Source of the DNA: Allobosea thiooxidans
Lineage (GTDB): Bacteria > Pseudomonadota > Alphaproteobacteria > Rhizobiales > Beijerinckiaceae
DNA: 64,000 nucleotides
Assembly (NCBI RefSeq): GCF_900168195.1
Contig: NZ_FUYX01000005.1
Span: 248,001 to 312,000, forward strand
Direction of reading: 5' to 3'
Below, in pieces: positions 17,858 to 25,739 of this stretch. How positions within the stretch are numbered: the first letter of the stretch is position 1; the number at the start of each line of letters is the position of its first letter. A program made the position numbers and the translations under genes. The notes under the pieces were generated by a model. It was not told where the DNA came from and did no database searches. It saw only the letters and a program-made list of their open reading frames with translations.

Positions 17858-18604
17858 ATGGCAGGACGTTTGAAGGGCAAGGTTGCGGTCGTCACCGCCG
17901 CGGGGCAGGGGATCGGCCGGGCCATTGCCGAGGCTTTCGTCGCGGAAGGCGCGACCGTCTGGGCTACCGACAAGGACGTCGCGCTGCTGGACGGCATCCC
18001 GAAGGCCAAGAAGCGCAAGCTCGACGTGCTCTCGACCAAGGCGGTCAACGCCTTCGCCGAGAAGGTCGGGCCGATCGACATCCTCGTGAACGCCGCCGGC
18101 TTCGTCCATCACGGCACCGTGCTGAGCACCGACGACAAGGCCTGGGACTTCTCCTTCGACCTCAACGTCAAGTCGATGCACCGCACGATCCAGGCCTTCG
18201 TTCCTGGCATGCTGGAGAAGGGCGCCGGCTCGATCATCAACATCGCCTCGGGCGCCGGCTCGGTGCGCGGCCTACCGAACCGCTATGCCTATGGCGCGAC
18301 CAAGGCGGCGGTGATCGGCCTGACCAAGGCGGTTGCGGCCGACTACATCAAGAAGGGCGTGCGCGCCAACGCGATCTGCCCGGGCACGATCCAGTCGCCC
18401 TCGCTCGATCAGCGCATCAAGGATCTCGCCGCCTCGACCGGCACGACCGAGGCGGCCGCGCGCCAGGCCTTCGTCGATCGCCAGCCGATGGGCCGGCTCG
18501 GCACGGCCGAGGAGATCGCCTGGCTCGCGGTTTATCTCGCCGCCGACGAGTCGAGCTACACCACCGGCCAGATCCATCTGGCGGATGGCGGCTTCGCGCT
18601 CTGA
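17858..18604 (+). CDS. SDR oxidoreductase, 2-keto-3-deoxy-L-fuconate dehydrogenase/BDH2-like
   Basis: A 248-aa classical short-chain dehydrogenase. The cofactor site is TAAGQGIGRA (about residues 13-22) with Asp38 after the second strand, favouring NAD. The catalytic set is Ser131, Tyr145 and Lys149. The C-terminus (GRLGTAEEIAWLAVYLAADES) resembles BDH2/DHRS6 and bacterial 2-keto-3-deoxy-L-fuconate dehydrogenases, which oxidise a keto-deoxy sugar acid. That suits the upstream dehydratase. GGAA before the ATG supports this start. Confidence 0.85.
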   Translation: MAGRLKGKVAVVTAAGQGIGRAIAEAFVAEGATVWATDKDVALLDGIPKAKKRKLDVLSTKAVNAFAEKVGPIDILVNAAGFVHHGTVLSTDDKAWDFSFDLNVKSMHRTIQAFVPGMLEKGAGSIINIASGAGSVRGLPNRYAYGATKAAVIGLTKAVAADYIKKGVRANAICPGTIQSPSLDQRIKDLAASTGTTEAAARQAFVDRQPMGRLGTAEEIAWLAVYLAADESSYTTGQIHLADGGFAL

Positions 18605-18615
18605 GCGCGCCCAGG

Positions 18616-18643
18616 GATGGCGGGCGGTTCTCCGTCCGCCATC
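18616..18643 (+). other. Stem-loop between the SDR and first denD genes
   Basis: GATGGCGGGCGG pairs with CCGTCCGCCATC around a TTCT loop, with one imperfect pair. There is no T run after it, so it may be an mRNA-stability or attenuation hairpin rather than a full terminator. Confidence 0.5.
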
Positions 18644-18697
18644 GTTCAAGGTCGCGCCCGACAGCGACCCGGCACCAGAACGGATAGGGAGAGCGGC

Positions 18698-19684
18698 ATG
18701 CATGTCCTGATCACGGGGGCGGCCGGCATGGTCGGCCGCAAGCTGGCGGAGCGCCTGGCGCGCGAGGGCAGCTGCGCCGGCAGGGCGATCAGCAAGCTCA
18801 CGCTCTCCGATGTCGTGCCGGCCTCGCTGCCGGCCGAGCTCGCGAACCGCGCGACGATCCGTGTCGAGGATTCGGGTGATGCGGCTGTGGCGAAGGCGCT
18901 CGCCGCGCTGCGCCCGGACCTGATCTTCCACCTCGCCGCGATCATCTCCGGAGAGGCCGAGCGCGATTTCGACAAGGGCTATCGCGTCAATCTCGACGGC
19001 ATGCGCAACCTGCTGGAGGCGATCCGGCACGAGGGCGGTGCGGCCTATGCACCGAAGTTCGTCTTCACCAGCTCGAGCGGCATCTTCGGCGCGCCGTTTC
19101 CGCCGTCGATTTCCGATGAGTTCCACGTCACGCCGCTGACCAGCTACGGCACGCAGAAGGCGATCGGCGAATTGCTGCTGGCCGACTACTCGCGGCGCGG
19201 CTTCGTCGATGGCGTCGGCATCCGCTTCCCTTCGATCGTGGTCAGGCCGGGCAAGCCCAACGCCTCGGCCGGCGGCTTCTTCTCCGGCATCATCCGCGAG
19301 CCGCTGCAGGGCGTGGAAGCGCTCTTGCCGGTCGGCGACGAGGTGCTCTTCACCCATGCCAGCCCGCGTTCGGCCGTCGGTTTCCTGATCCATGCCGCGG
19401 GCTTGTCGCGCGAAGAGCTCGGTACGCGCGTCAATCTGACCATGCCGGGCGTCTGCGTCACCGTTGGCGATCAGATCGAGGCGCTCCGGCGCATCGCCGG
19501 CGACAAGGCGGTGAAGCTGATCCGGCGCGCGCCCGACCCGGCCTCCTCGGCCATCGTCGCCGGCTGGCCGACCCGCTTCGACGCGAAGCGGGCTCTGGCG
19601 CTGGGCTTCACCGCCGAACGCGACTTCGACGAGATCATCCGCGTCCATATCGCGGACGATCTCGGCGGCCATCTTCCGAACTGA
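18698..19684 (+). CDS. denD: DenD-type D-erythronate dehydrogenase, copy 1
   Basis: A 328-aa extended SDR of the D-erythronate dehydrogenase type. It starts with the nucleotide-binding GAAGMVGRKL and has a SYGTQKAIGELLLADYSRRGF segment supplying catalytic Tyr and Lys. Family enzymes oxidise D-erythronate to 2-keto-D-erythronate with NAD as the first step of its use as carbon source. No OtnC/OtnI/kinase partners are nearby, so the substrate here may differ. Start by comparison with copy 2. Confidence 0.8.
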   Translation: MHVLITGAAGMVGRKLAERLAREGSCAGRAISKLTLSDVVPASLPAELANRATIRVEDSGDAAVAKALAALRPDLIFHLAAIISGEAERDFDKGYRVNLDGMRNLLEAIRHEGGAAYAPKFVFTSSSGIFGAPFPPSISDEFHVTPLTSYGTQKAIGELLLADYSRRGFVDGVGIRFPSIVVRPGKPNASAGGFFSGIIREPLQGVEALLPVGDEVLFTHASPRSAVGFLIHAAGLSREELGTRVNLTMPGVCVTVGDQIEALRRIAGDKAVKLIRRAPDPASSAIVAGWPTRFDAKRALALGFTAERDFDEIIRVHIADDLGGHLPN

Positions 19685-19720
19685 TACGAAACTTCAGACC
19701 GAACTCTCAGGACAGATCCG

Positions 19721-20704
19721 ATGCATATTCTCGTTCTTGGCGGCGCCGGCATGGTCGGGCGCAAGTTCATCGAGCGGCTGGCGCGCGATGGCGGGCTCGG
19801 CGGCAAGCCGGTGACCCGCGTGACGGCACAGGACGTGGTCGTTGCCTCGCCGCCGCCGGCCGCGCCCTTCGACTTCGAGACGGTGGTCTCGGATCTCTCG
19901 ATCGAGGGCGAGGCCGAGAAGCTGCTCGCGACGCGGCCGGAGCTGATCGTCCATCTCGCCGCGATCGTCTCCGGCGAGGCCGAGGCCGATTTCGACAAGG
20001 GCTACCGGATCAATCTCGACGGCACGCGCTATCTCTTCGAGGCGATCCGCAAGGCCGGCGACGGCTACAAGCCGCGCCTGGTCTTCACCTCCTCGATCGC
20101 CGTGTTCGGCGCGCCGTTCCACGACAAGATCGAGGACGAGTTCTTCACCACGCCGCTGACCAGCTACGGTACGCAGAAGGCGATCGGCGAGCTCCTGCTC
20201 TGCGACTATTCGCGGCGCGGCTTCTTCGATGGTGTCGGCATCCGCCTGCCGACGATCTGCGTGCGCCCCGGCAAGCCGAACAAGGCGGCCTCCGGCTTCT
20301 TCTCCAACATCATCCGCGAGCCGCTGAACGGCGAGGAGGCGGTGCTGCCGGTCTCCGACCAGGTGCGCCACTGGCATGCCAGCCCACGTTCGGCGGTCGG
20401 CTTCCTGATCCATGCCGCGACGATGGACACCGCTAAGATCGGCCCGCGTCGCGCCCTGACCATGCCGGGCTATTCCTGCACGGTGGCCGAGCAGATCGAA
20501 GCGCTGCGCAAGGTCGCGGGCGAGAACGTGGTGAAGCGGATTAAGCGCGTGACGGATCCGGTGATCGACGGGATCGTCGCGGGCTGGCCGCGCAACTTCA
20601 ACCCGCAGCGCTCCGTGGCGCTCGGCTTCAAGGCGGAGTCGAGCTTCGAGGAGATCATCCGCGTGCATATCGACGACGAACTGCACGGGACTTTCGTGAA
20701 GTAA
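19721..20704 (+). CDS. denD: DenD-type D-erythronate dehydrogenase, copy 2
   Basis: A 327-aa paralogue of the preceding gene, similar along its whole length with long identical blocks around the catalytic SYGTQKAIGELLL motif and DGVGIR-PTI region. The variable part is the first 60 residues after GGAGMVGRKF. It lies 36 bp after copy 1 in the same direction, so the pair looks like a tandem duplication that has diverged, perhaps to different four-carbon acids. Confidence 0.8.
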   Translation: MHILVLGGAGMVGRKFIERLARDGGLGGKPVTRVTAQDVVVASPPPAAPFDFETVVSDLSIEGEAEKLLATRPELIVHLAAIVSGEAEADFDKGYRINLDGTRYLFEAIRKAGDGYKPRLVFTSSIAVFGAPFHDKIEDEFFTTPLTSYGTQKAIGELLLCDYSRRGFFDGVGIRLPTICVRPGKPNKAASGFFSNIIREPLNGEEAVLPVSDQVRHWHASPRSAVGFLIHAATMDTAKIGPRRALTMPGYSCTVAEQIEALRKVAGENVVKRIKRVTDPVIDGIVAGWPRNFNPQRSVALGFKAESSFEEIIRVHIDDELHGTFVK

Positions 20705-20716
20705 GGGGCTACGCGT

Positions 20717-20812
20717 CCGTCATGGTCGGGCTTGTCCCGACCATCCACGCCTTCCGCCATCGAGGATGGCGTTCAAGGCGTGGATGCTCGCCACAAGGGC
20801 GAGCATGACGGC
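20717..20812. repeat. Long palindromic repeat, family B, second copy
   Basis: A 96-bp imperfect palindrome nearly identical in its arms to the one at 15337-15433, including the asymmetric pair TCGGGCTTGTCCCGA / TCGCCACAAGGGCGA. It fills the gap between convergent genes (denD copy 2 and a GNAT gene), where a terminator-like role would be natural. Confidence 0.9.
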
Positions 20813-20820
20813 CACAGTTT

Positions 20821-21516
20821 CTAAGCAGGGCAGGGCTCGCCCTGTTCCTGCTGCCGGCGCGGCGGCATGGTGAGGCTAGGGGCGCCGCGCGCGGGTTCCG
20901 GCTCCGGCTCCAATTCCGGGGCATGCGCCCAGCCGCTCGCACTCCAGCTCTTCAGCGCCGCCCAGGTCGAGCGGTCGAGCCGGAACTGCTCGCAGGGGAA
21001 CAGCCCGCCGCGCGCCGGCAGCGACCTCAGGAACGAACCCTCGGACCGAAAGCCGGACTTCTCCAGCACCCGCCGGGAGGCCGGGTTGATGACGCGCACA
21101 TTGGTCTCGATCGCCGGAATGTCGACGAGCGAGAACAGGCTGTCGATCAGGCCCTGCATCGCTTCGGTCGCATAGCCTTTCCCCCAATGCGGGGTGCCGA
21201 GCCAGTAGCCGACGGAGGGCGCGTCCGCCGCCTGTCTGTGCGCGCTGATCATGCCGATCAGCTCGTTCGGCTTCGAACGCGGGGTGATCGCCAGCGCGAG
21301 ATGATCGCCCAGCGCATTGCCCTTGCGCATCGCGAAGATGAAGGGCTCCACCGCCTCCGGCGGGTAGGGATGTGGAATCGATGCCGTCATCTCCGCCACT
21401 GCCTTTTCGCCGGCCTGGCGAAGGATGGCGGCGGCATCGGCCATGCGGGGCCAACGCAGCCAGAGACGCCGGGTCTCGAGCCGGAAGACATCGTCGCGGG
21501 TCAGTTCGGGGAACAT
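20821..21516 (-). CDS. GNAT-family (RimJ/RimL-type) N-acetyltransferase
   Basis: A 231-aa acetyltransferase with the usual features: VGYWLGTPHWGKGYATEAMQGLI for acetyl-CoA binding and NPASRRVLEKSGFRSEG at the C-terminal strand. Its substrate is not determined; members acetylate protein N-termini or small amines. The C-terminal 35 residues are Pro/Glu-rich and outside the domain. It lies downstream of rpmA but is separated from it by a strong terminator. Confidence 0.87.
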   Translation of the reverse strand: MFPELTRDDVFRLETRRLWLRWPRMADAAAILRQAGEKAVAEMTASIPHPYPPEAVEPFIFAMRKGNALGDHLALAITPRSKPNELIGMISAHRQAADAPSVGYWLGTPHWGKGYATEAMQGLIDSLFSLVDIPAIETNVRVINPASRRVLEKSGFRSEGSFLRSLPARGGLFPCEQFRLDRSTWAALKSWSASGWAHAPELEPEPEPARGAPSLTMPPRRQQEQGEPCPA

Positions 21517-21540
21517 TGTGTCTCTCCGTCGGCGCAAACG

Positions 21541-21574
21541 AAAAAAGGGAGCTGGGACTTTGGTCCCATCTCCC
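21541..21574 (-). terminator. Intrinsic terminator after rpmA
   Basis: Read on the - strand, GGGAGATGGGACC-AAA-GTCCCAGCTCCC forms a strong hairpin followed by six T. It lies between rpmA and the GNAT gene and ends the L21-L27 transcript. Confidence 0.9.
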
Positions 21575-21669
21575 CTCTCGCTGACCTTCGGGAAACCCTA
21601 TTCGGGCCTTGCCCTTGATCCGTTCGGTTCGATGGAACCGGCGGATCGAGAGACTTCCCTATCCGCCTT

Positions 21670-21936
21670 TTACTCTGCGGCCTCTTGGGCCGGGACTACG
21701 TTCACGAAAGCTCGGCCGAGTTTCGTCGAGAATCGGACGCGGCCGTTCGTCGTGGCAAAAAGGGTATGGTCTTTACCCATGCCGACATTGGCGCCGGCAT
21801 GCCACTTCGTGCCGCGCTGACGAATAATGATGTTGCCGGCAACGACGGCCTGGTCGCCGAAGCGCTTCACGCCGAGTCGCTTGCTTTCGGAATCGCGGCC
21901 GTTACGCGACGAGCCGCCTGCCTTTTTGTGAGCCAT
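21670..21936 (-). CDS. rpmA: 50S ribosomal protein L27
   Basis: An 88-aa L27, of normal length. It begins [22 protein letters not shown], the flexible tail that reaches toward the peptidyl-transferase centre, and contains [20 protein letters not shown]. It follows rplU on the same strand, the standard L21-L27 pair. Confidence 0.98.
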   Translation of the reverse strand: MAHKKAGGSSRNGRDSESKRLGVKRFGDQAVVAGNIIIRQRGTKWHAGANVGMGKDHTLFATTNGRVRFSTKLGRAFVNVVPAQEAAE

Positions 21937-22105
21937 AACGCCCTACCTCAAAACTTGTGGTGTCTCTCTAACCCGAATCGAGGGCAAAGACCACCCGTCT
22001 CGGATACGAAATGCCGGAGCACCATTCTGTCAGGAGCGACAGATCGAGACCGAAGCCTCGGCGATGATGATCCGGCGCAGATATCGACGCCGGGAAGACC
22101 CGACC

Positions 22106-22597
22106 TCAGGCCTCGGACGCTTCGTCCTTGGCCGCCTTCTTGGCCGGGGCCTTCTTGGCGGCGGCCTTCTTCGGCGCCGCAGCTTCCTCGCCGGCCTCGG
22201 CCTTGGCAGCCTTCGGAGCGGCCTTGGCCTTCACGGCGGCCGGCGCGGCGGCGGCATCGCCCTTCTTCATCTCCGGCTTCTTGCCGCCGGTGAGAATGTC
22301 GGTGATGCGGATGATGGTCAGCTCGGCGCGGAAGCCGCGCTTGCGCTTCGAGTTCTGGCGGCGGCGCTTCTTGAAGGCGATGACCTTCTCGCCACGGGCC
22401 TGCTCGACGATCTCACCGGCGACGGTGATCTCGGAGAGGGCCTTGGCGTCGAGCGTGGTCTTCTCGCCTTCGGTGAGCATCAGCACGGAGCCGAAAGCGA
22501 CGGTGTCGCCCGGGTTGCCCTCGATCTTGGCAACGGTGATCTTGTCGTTGGCGGCGACGCGGAACTGCTTCCCGCCGGTCTTGATGACTGCGAACAT
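22106..22597 (-). CDS. rplU: 50S ribosomal protein L21 with Lys/Ala-rich C-terminal tail
   Basis: A 163-aa L21. The first 103 residues are the ordinary protein (MFAVIKTGGKQFRVA ... KKRRRQNSKRKRGFRAELTIIRI). About 60 further residues form an Ala/Lys/Glu-rich, histone-H1-like tail with AAAPKKAAAKKAPAKKA repeats; similar extensions occur in other Hyphomicrobiales. The extension should be disordered and basic; its function is unknown. The ATG at 22597 is preceded by GGAGGAC. Confidence 0.96.
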   Translation of the reverse strand: MFAVIKTGGKQFRVAANDKITVAKIEGNPGDTVAFGSVLMLTEGEKTTLDAKALSEITVAGEIVEQARGEKVIAFKKRRRQNSKRKRGFRAELTIIRITDILTGGKKPEMKKGDAAAAPAAVKAKAAPKAAKAEAGEEAAAPKKAAAKKAPAKKAAKDEASEA

Positions 22598-22891
22598 TTT
22601 GTCCTCCATGTTCGGCCCCGCCCTGTCATGGCTTCCGGAACGGAGCGCATGCGGGACGGCTTTTTGGCAGTCGGTTGCGTGGTCTGGTTGCTCTTGCCGG
22701 CCCGCGACGCATCACGCAGGCCAAAAGAGATCGGGCGCGGGTTTCCCCACGCCGGACGGTGCTCGATAGTCGGGCCGGCGCGACAGGTCAAGCGAAAGCC
22801 GCGGGGAACAGTGGATTTCTCACGGTCGAGAGGCTTGCCCCTCGGGCGCGGCTTGTGTAACAAGCGCCTCGCTTCGACCGAAGGCGACCGC

Positions 22892-22981
22892 GGACAGGTG
22901 GCAGAGTGGTTGAATGCACCGCACTCGAAATGCGGCATACCTGCAAGGGTATCGGGGGTTCAAATCCCTCCCTGTCCGCCA
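22892..22981 (+). tRNA. tRNA-Ser (anticodon CGA)
   Basis: A type II tRNA. The acceptor stem GGACAGG pairs with CCTGTCC, the anticodon stem CCGCA/TGCGG carries the loop CTCGAAA with anticodon CGA at 22926-22928 (reads UCG), a long variable arm follows, then GGGGGTTCAAATCCC for the T arm, discriminator G, and an encoded CCA at 22979-22981. Confidence 0.95.
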
Positions 22982-23288
22982 GTTTTTTGGCGCTAACCGT
23001 ATGTATTGGTTGCCGAATCGGGTCTCCCAGACAAGTGGCGCCCCAACGTTCACCCCAACACTCGTTTCCGCCCGCAAACGTTTTGGGTGATGAAGCTTCG
23101 GTTACTTACTGAGCAATGCGCTTCCGATTCGCGCCACAAGCAGACATTGAGCCACTGCCCAAGAACAGACATCCGGCAGATTGAGAGAGCTCGAATTCGC
23201 GCCGGTGAACGTGACGGCGGTTTTCAAACATTCACCGGTGGCCGTCTCGCGGAGTGCGTGGCGAACCTGTTTTCGCGATCCTGTTCGC
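22982..23288. other. Non-coding stretch between tRNA-Ser and the LacI gene
   Basis: I see no supportable gene here. It includes an imperfect repeat (23140-23176) that matches one at 31218-31253, and a GCCGGTGAACG / CATTCACCGG inverted pair near 23200-23240. Being directly 3' of a tRNA it could be the edge of an integrated segment, but no copy of the tRNA 3' end was found elsewhere. Confidence 0.5.
23140..23176 (+). repeat. Imperfect direct repeat flanking the LacI-Dpp module, left copy
   Basis: It begins GCAGACATTG and continues with a diverged GCCACTGCCC-AAGAA-CAGACAT pattern. The right copy at 31218-31253 has the same start and the same order of matching blocks. The two bracket an 8-kb catabolic module. 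Confidence 0.45.
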
Positions 23289-24347
23289 TCAGGCGCTACC
23301 TCGCTTCACCAGAGCGTAGTCGACGTTCTTGATCTCCGTATCGATGGGCAAGCCCTCGATACGGGAGATCAACATATCGGCGGCCGCCCAACCCATCTGA
23401 TAGCCTTGGGTCCTGATGGTCGTCAGACCAGGGGGGATTTCGGCCGCGATCTCGAAGTCGCCAAAGCCTGCAACGGCGAGATCCTCTGGCACCCGCATGC
23501 CGCGGCGCTGCGCCTCGAACATGACGCCGACGGCCAGAAGATCCGAGGCGCAGAGCACGGCTCGCACGCCGCCGGCATCCAGCAACTGCTGAAGCCCGCT
23601 CGTTCCCCCGCGAAAACTCGAGGTGTCCTCCGTCACGTCCGTCGAGAGGGGCGACACCACGATATCGGCGCGCAGCCCTGCCTGACGCAGCGCGTCCAGC
23701 GCTCCGTCGCGGCGGGCCTCGTAGCGACGCAGACCGGGCACGGGATAGTCGACATAGCCGATTCGGTCATAGCCTTGGGCAATCAGGTAGCGCGCGATCT
23801 CGCCTCCCGCCTCGCGATTTCGAAAACCCGTCGCCATGTCGATGATCGGGCCTTCGGTCTCCCAGACCTCGACCACGGGGAGACCCGAGCCGCGCAGTAG
23901 TGCGTAGGTCTCGTCGCTGTGGCGGGTGCCTGTCAGGACAAGGCCGTCGGGACGCCTGCGGATGAAGGCCTCTACCGCCAAGGCTTCGGCATCCAGTGAA
24001 TAGCCGGTGTTGGTGATCATGAACTGATAGGAGGCCTGCCGAAGTCGATCGGCCATACCCTGGATACTGTTGGCATTGTTCGAGTTGCGCAGGGACGGAA
24101 CGACGATCCCGATCATGGCGCTGCGACCGGAGGCGAGATTACCCGCAAGCATGTTCGGAACGAAGCCCAGCCGATCGCCTTCGTTCAGCACGCGCTCGCG
24201 CGTCGCGGCGCTCACGGCGGACGGGTTCTTGTAAACGCGCGAGACCGTCATGAGCGAAACGCCGGCGGCGTGTGCGACATCGGACATGGTGGCCCAGCCC
24301 GGCAATCGCTTCACGGGATCATGGTTCATAGGTGGGCTCTGCTGCAC
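23289..24347 (-). CDS. LacI-family transcriptional regulator
   Basis: A 352-aa LacI/GalR protein. The helix-turn-helix is MSDVAHAAGVSLMTVSRVYKNP (about residues 21-42), followed by the hinge region and a periplasmic-binding-protein-like effector domain ending GYQMGWAAADMLISRI. It should bind the two GTTAGCG(C/G)TAAC operators in the 108-bp gap before the divergent peptidase operon and respond to a small inducer from that pathway. The frame opens with GTG at 24347 (AAAAGG upstream); the ATG at 24329 is an alternative start. Confidence 0.92.
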   Translation of the reverse strand: MQQSPPMNHDPVKRLPGWATMSDVAHAAGVSLMTVSRVYKNPSAVSAATRERVLNEGDRLGFVPNMLAGNLASGRSAMIGIVVPSLRNSNNANSIQGMADRLRQASYQFMITNTGYSLDAEALAVEAFIRRRPDGLVLTGTRHSDETYALLRGSGLPVVEVWETEGPIIDMATGFRNREAGGEIARYLIAQGYDRIGYVDYPVPGLRRYEARRDGALDALRQAGLRADIVVSPLSTDVTEDTSSFRGGTSGLQQLLDAGGVRAVLCASDLLAVGVMFEAQRRGMRVPEDLAVAGFGDFEIAAEIPPGLTTIRTQGYQMGWAAADMLISRIEGLPIDTEIKNVDYALVKRGSA

Positions 24348-24389
24348 GCCTTTTGAGCATCGTCGAGGCTCGCTTCATCCGCACCCTAC

Positions 24390-24442
24390 TTGACAGGACG
24401 CAAAACATAAACCTGGATGTTAGCGGTAACGTTAGCGCTAAC
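24390..24442 (+). promoter_or_regulatory. Promoter region with two tandem LacI-type operators
   Basis: TTGACA at 24390-24395 is a good -35 box. GTTAGCGGTAAC (24419-24430) and the perfect palindrome GTTAGCGCTAAC (24431-24442) follow back to back. They cover the expected -10/+1 area of the peptidase operon, so LacI binding would block transcription. No clear -10 consensus is visible. Confidence 0.8.
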
Positions 24443-24455
24443 ATGTGGATTTGCG

Positions 24456-25739
24456 GTGACCGAACCGGATATGCTGAAGCAGCGTGTGCTCGACTGGATC
24501 GAGCGCGATCGCGAGGAGATCATCGCCTTCCTTTCGGCTTTCCTGCAGGCGAAGTCCCCGAACCCTCCCGGCGATACGCGCCTTGCGAGCACCCATGTCG
24601 AGCGCTTCCTCGCCGAACATGGGCTGCCTTTCCGCGTGCTGAGTGCTCAAGAACACTTGCCCAACATCGTCGGCTCGGTCTCGGCGGCGCAACCTGGGCG
24701 ACACCTGGTCCTGAACGGGCACATGGACGTGTTCCCGGCAATCGACGAGTTGCCGGGGCACCGCAGCCAGTGGAGCGGTGAGGTCATCGACGACCGGATC
24801 TACGGGCGCGGCGCGGCGGACATGAAATGCGGCACGACGGCCTCGATCTTCACCTATCGCTACCTGGCCGAGCTGATGCCGGAGCTGCGTGGGCGCCTGA
24901 CGCTGACGGTGGTGTCCGACGAGGAGACCGGCGGCCGCTACGGCACGCGCCATCTGATGGAGACGATTCCCGAGGAGGTGATCGGCGATTGTTGCCTCAA
25001 CGGCGAGCCAAGCGGGCTGGCCACGCTGCGCTTCGGGGAAAAGGGCGCGCTGCGAATGGCTCTGACCGTCCGCACCCGGGGAGCCCATGGCGCCTACCCG
25101 CATCTCAGCGAGAGCGCGATCAAGATCGCCTGCCGCCTGGCCACAGATCTGGAGGCGCTGGCGGAGCTTCAGCCCGAACTGCCTGAAACGGTCAGCGCGG
25201 TGATCGCCTCCGCGTCGGCACGGGCGGCGATGAACATCAGCCTCGGCGACGGCGCGGCCGACATCGCGGACCGTGCGACGGTGAACATCGGGGTGATCCG
25301 TGGCGGGCTCAAGGTCAACATGCTGCCGGACGAGTGCCTGCTCGAAGTCGAGGTCAGGATGCCGCCCGGCCTGAGCATTGAGCGGGTCGAGAGCGAACTC
25401 GCCGGTATTCTCGTCCGCTATCCGATGGTGACGCGCGAGACGCGGCCCGACCACAGCTACCCGTCGAGCTGGTGCGACCCCGAGGGGGACATGGCCGGAA
25501 TCCTGCGGGCCAACACGCGGCAAGTGACGGGGCGAGAAGCGGTGCCGATCGTCAGTCTCGGCGGCTCGGACGCCCGTTACTGGCGCTGGCGCGGGGTGCC
25601 GGCCTATCTCTACGGCCCTTCCCCCAAGACGATGGGCCACCGCGAAGAGCATGTCACGATCGACGAGCTGTTCGCCGTTCTGCGCGTCCACGCGCTGTCG
25701 GCAATCGACTATCTGGCAAACGATAATGGAGGGGAATGA
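24456..25739 (+). CDS. M20-family metallopeptidase/deacylase (ArgE/DapE type)
   Basis: A 427-aa co-catalytic zinc hydrolase. Metal ligands and catalytic residues are His89 and Asp91 (NGHMDVFP), Asp122 (GRGAADMKCG) and Glu156-Glu157 (SDEETGG). The dimerisation domain is in the middle. It should hydrolyse an amide, such as an N-acyl amino acid or dipeptide, probably the compound brought in by the downstream transporter. The start is uncertain: GTG at 24456 or ATG at 24471. An ATG at 24417 would put both operators in the coding sequence and is unlikely. Confidence 0.88.
   Translation: MTEPDMLKQRVLDWIERDREEIIAFLSAFLQAKSPNPPGDTRLASTHVERFLAEHGLPFRVLSAQEHLPNIVGSVSAAQPGRHLVLNGHMDVFPAIDELPGHRSQWSGEVIDDRIYGRGAADMKCGTTASIFTYRYLAELMPELRGRLTLTVVSDEETGGRYGTRHLMETIPEEVIGDCCLNGEPSGLATLRFGEKGALRMALTVRTRGAHGAYPHLSESAIKIACRLATDLEALAELQPELPETVSAVIASASARAAMNISLGDGAADIADRATVNIGVIRGGLKVNMLPDECLLEVEVRMPPGLSIERVESELAGILVRYPMVTRETRPDHSYPSSWCDPEGDMAGILRANTRQVTGREAVPIVSLGGSDARYWRWRGVPAYLYGPSPKTMGHREEHVTIDELFAVLRVHALSAIDYLANDNGGE

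Noticed and set aside
18272..19672. A 466-codon - strand frame over the SDR and first denD genes
   Set aside because: No recognisable domain; it spans two real + strand genes and the gap between them, which is typical of GC-driven antisense frames.
22982..23288. Possible attachment site made from a copy of the tRNA-Ser 3' end
   Set aside because: No second copy of the T-arm/acceptor sequence was seen in the window, and no intact integrase lies next to the tRNA.
23181..23900. A + strand frame over the end of the LacI gene
   Set aside because: It lies antisense to the well-conserved LacI effector domain and shows no motif of its own.
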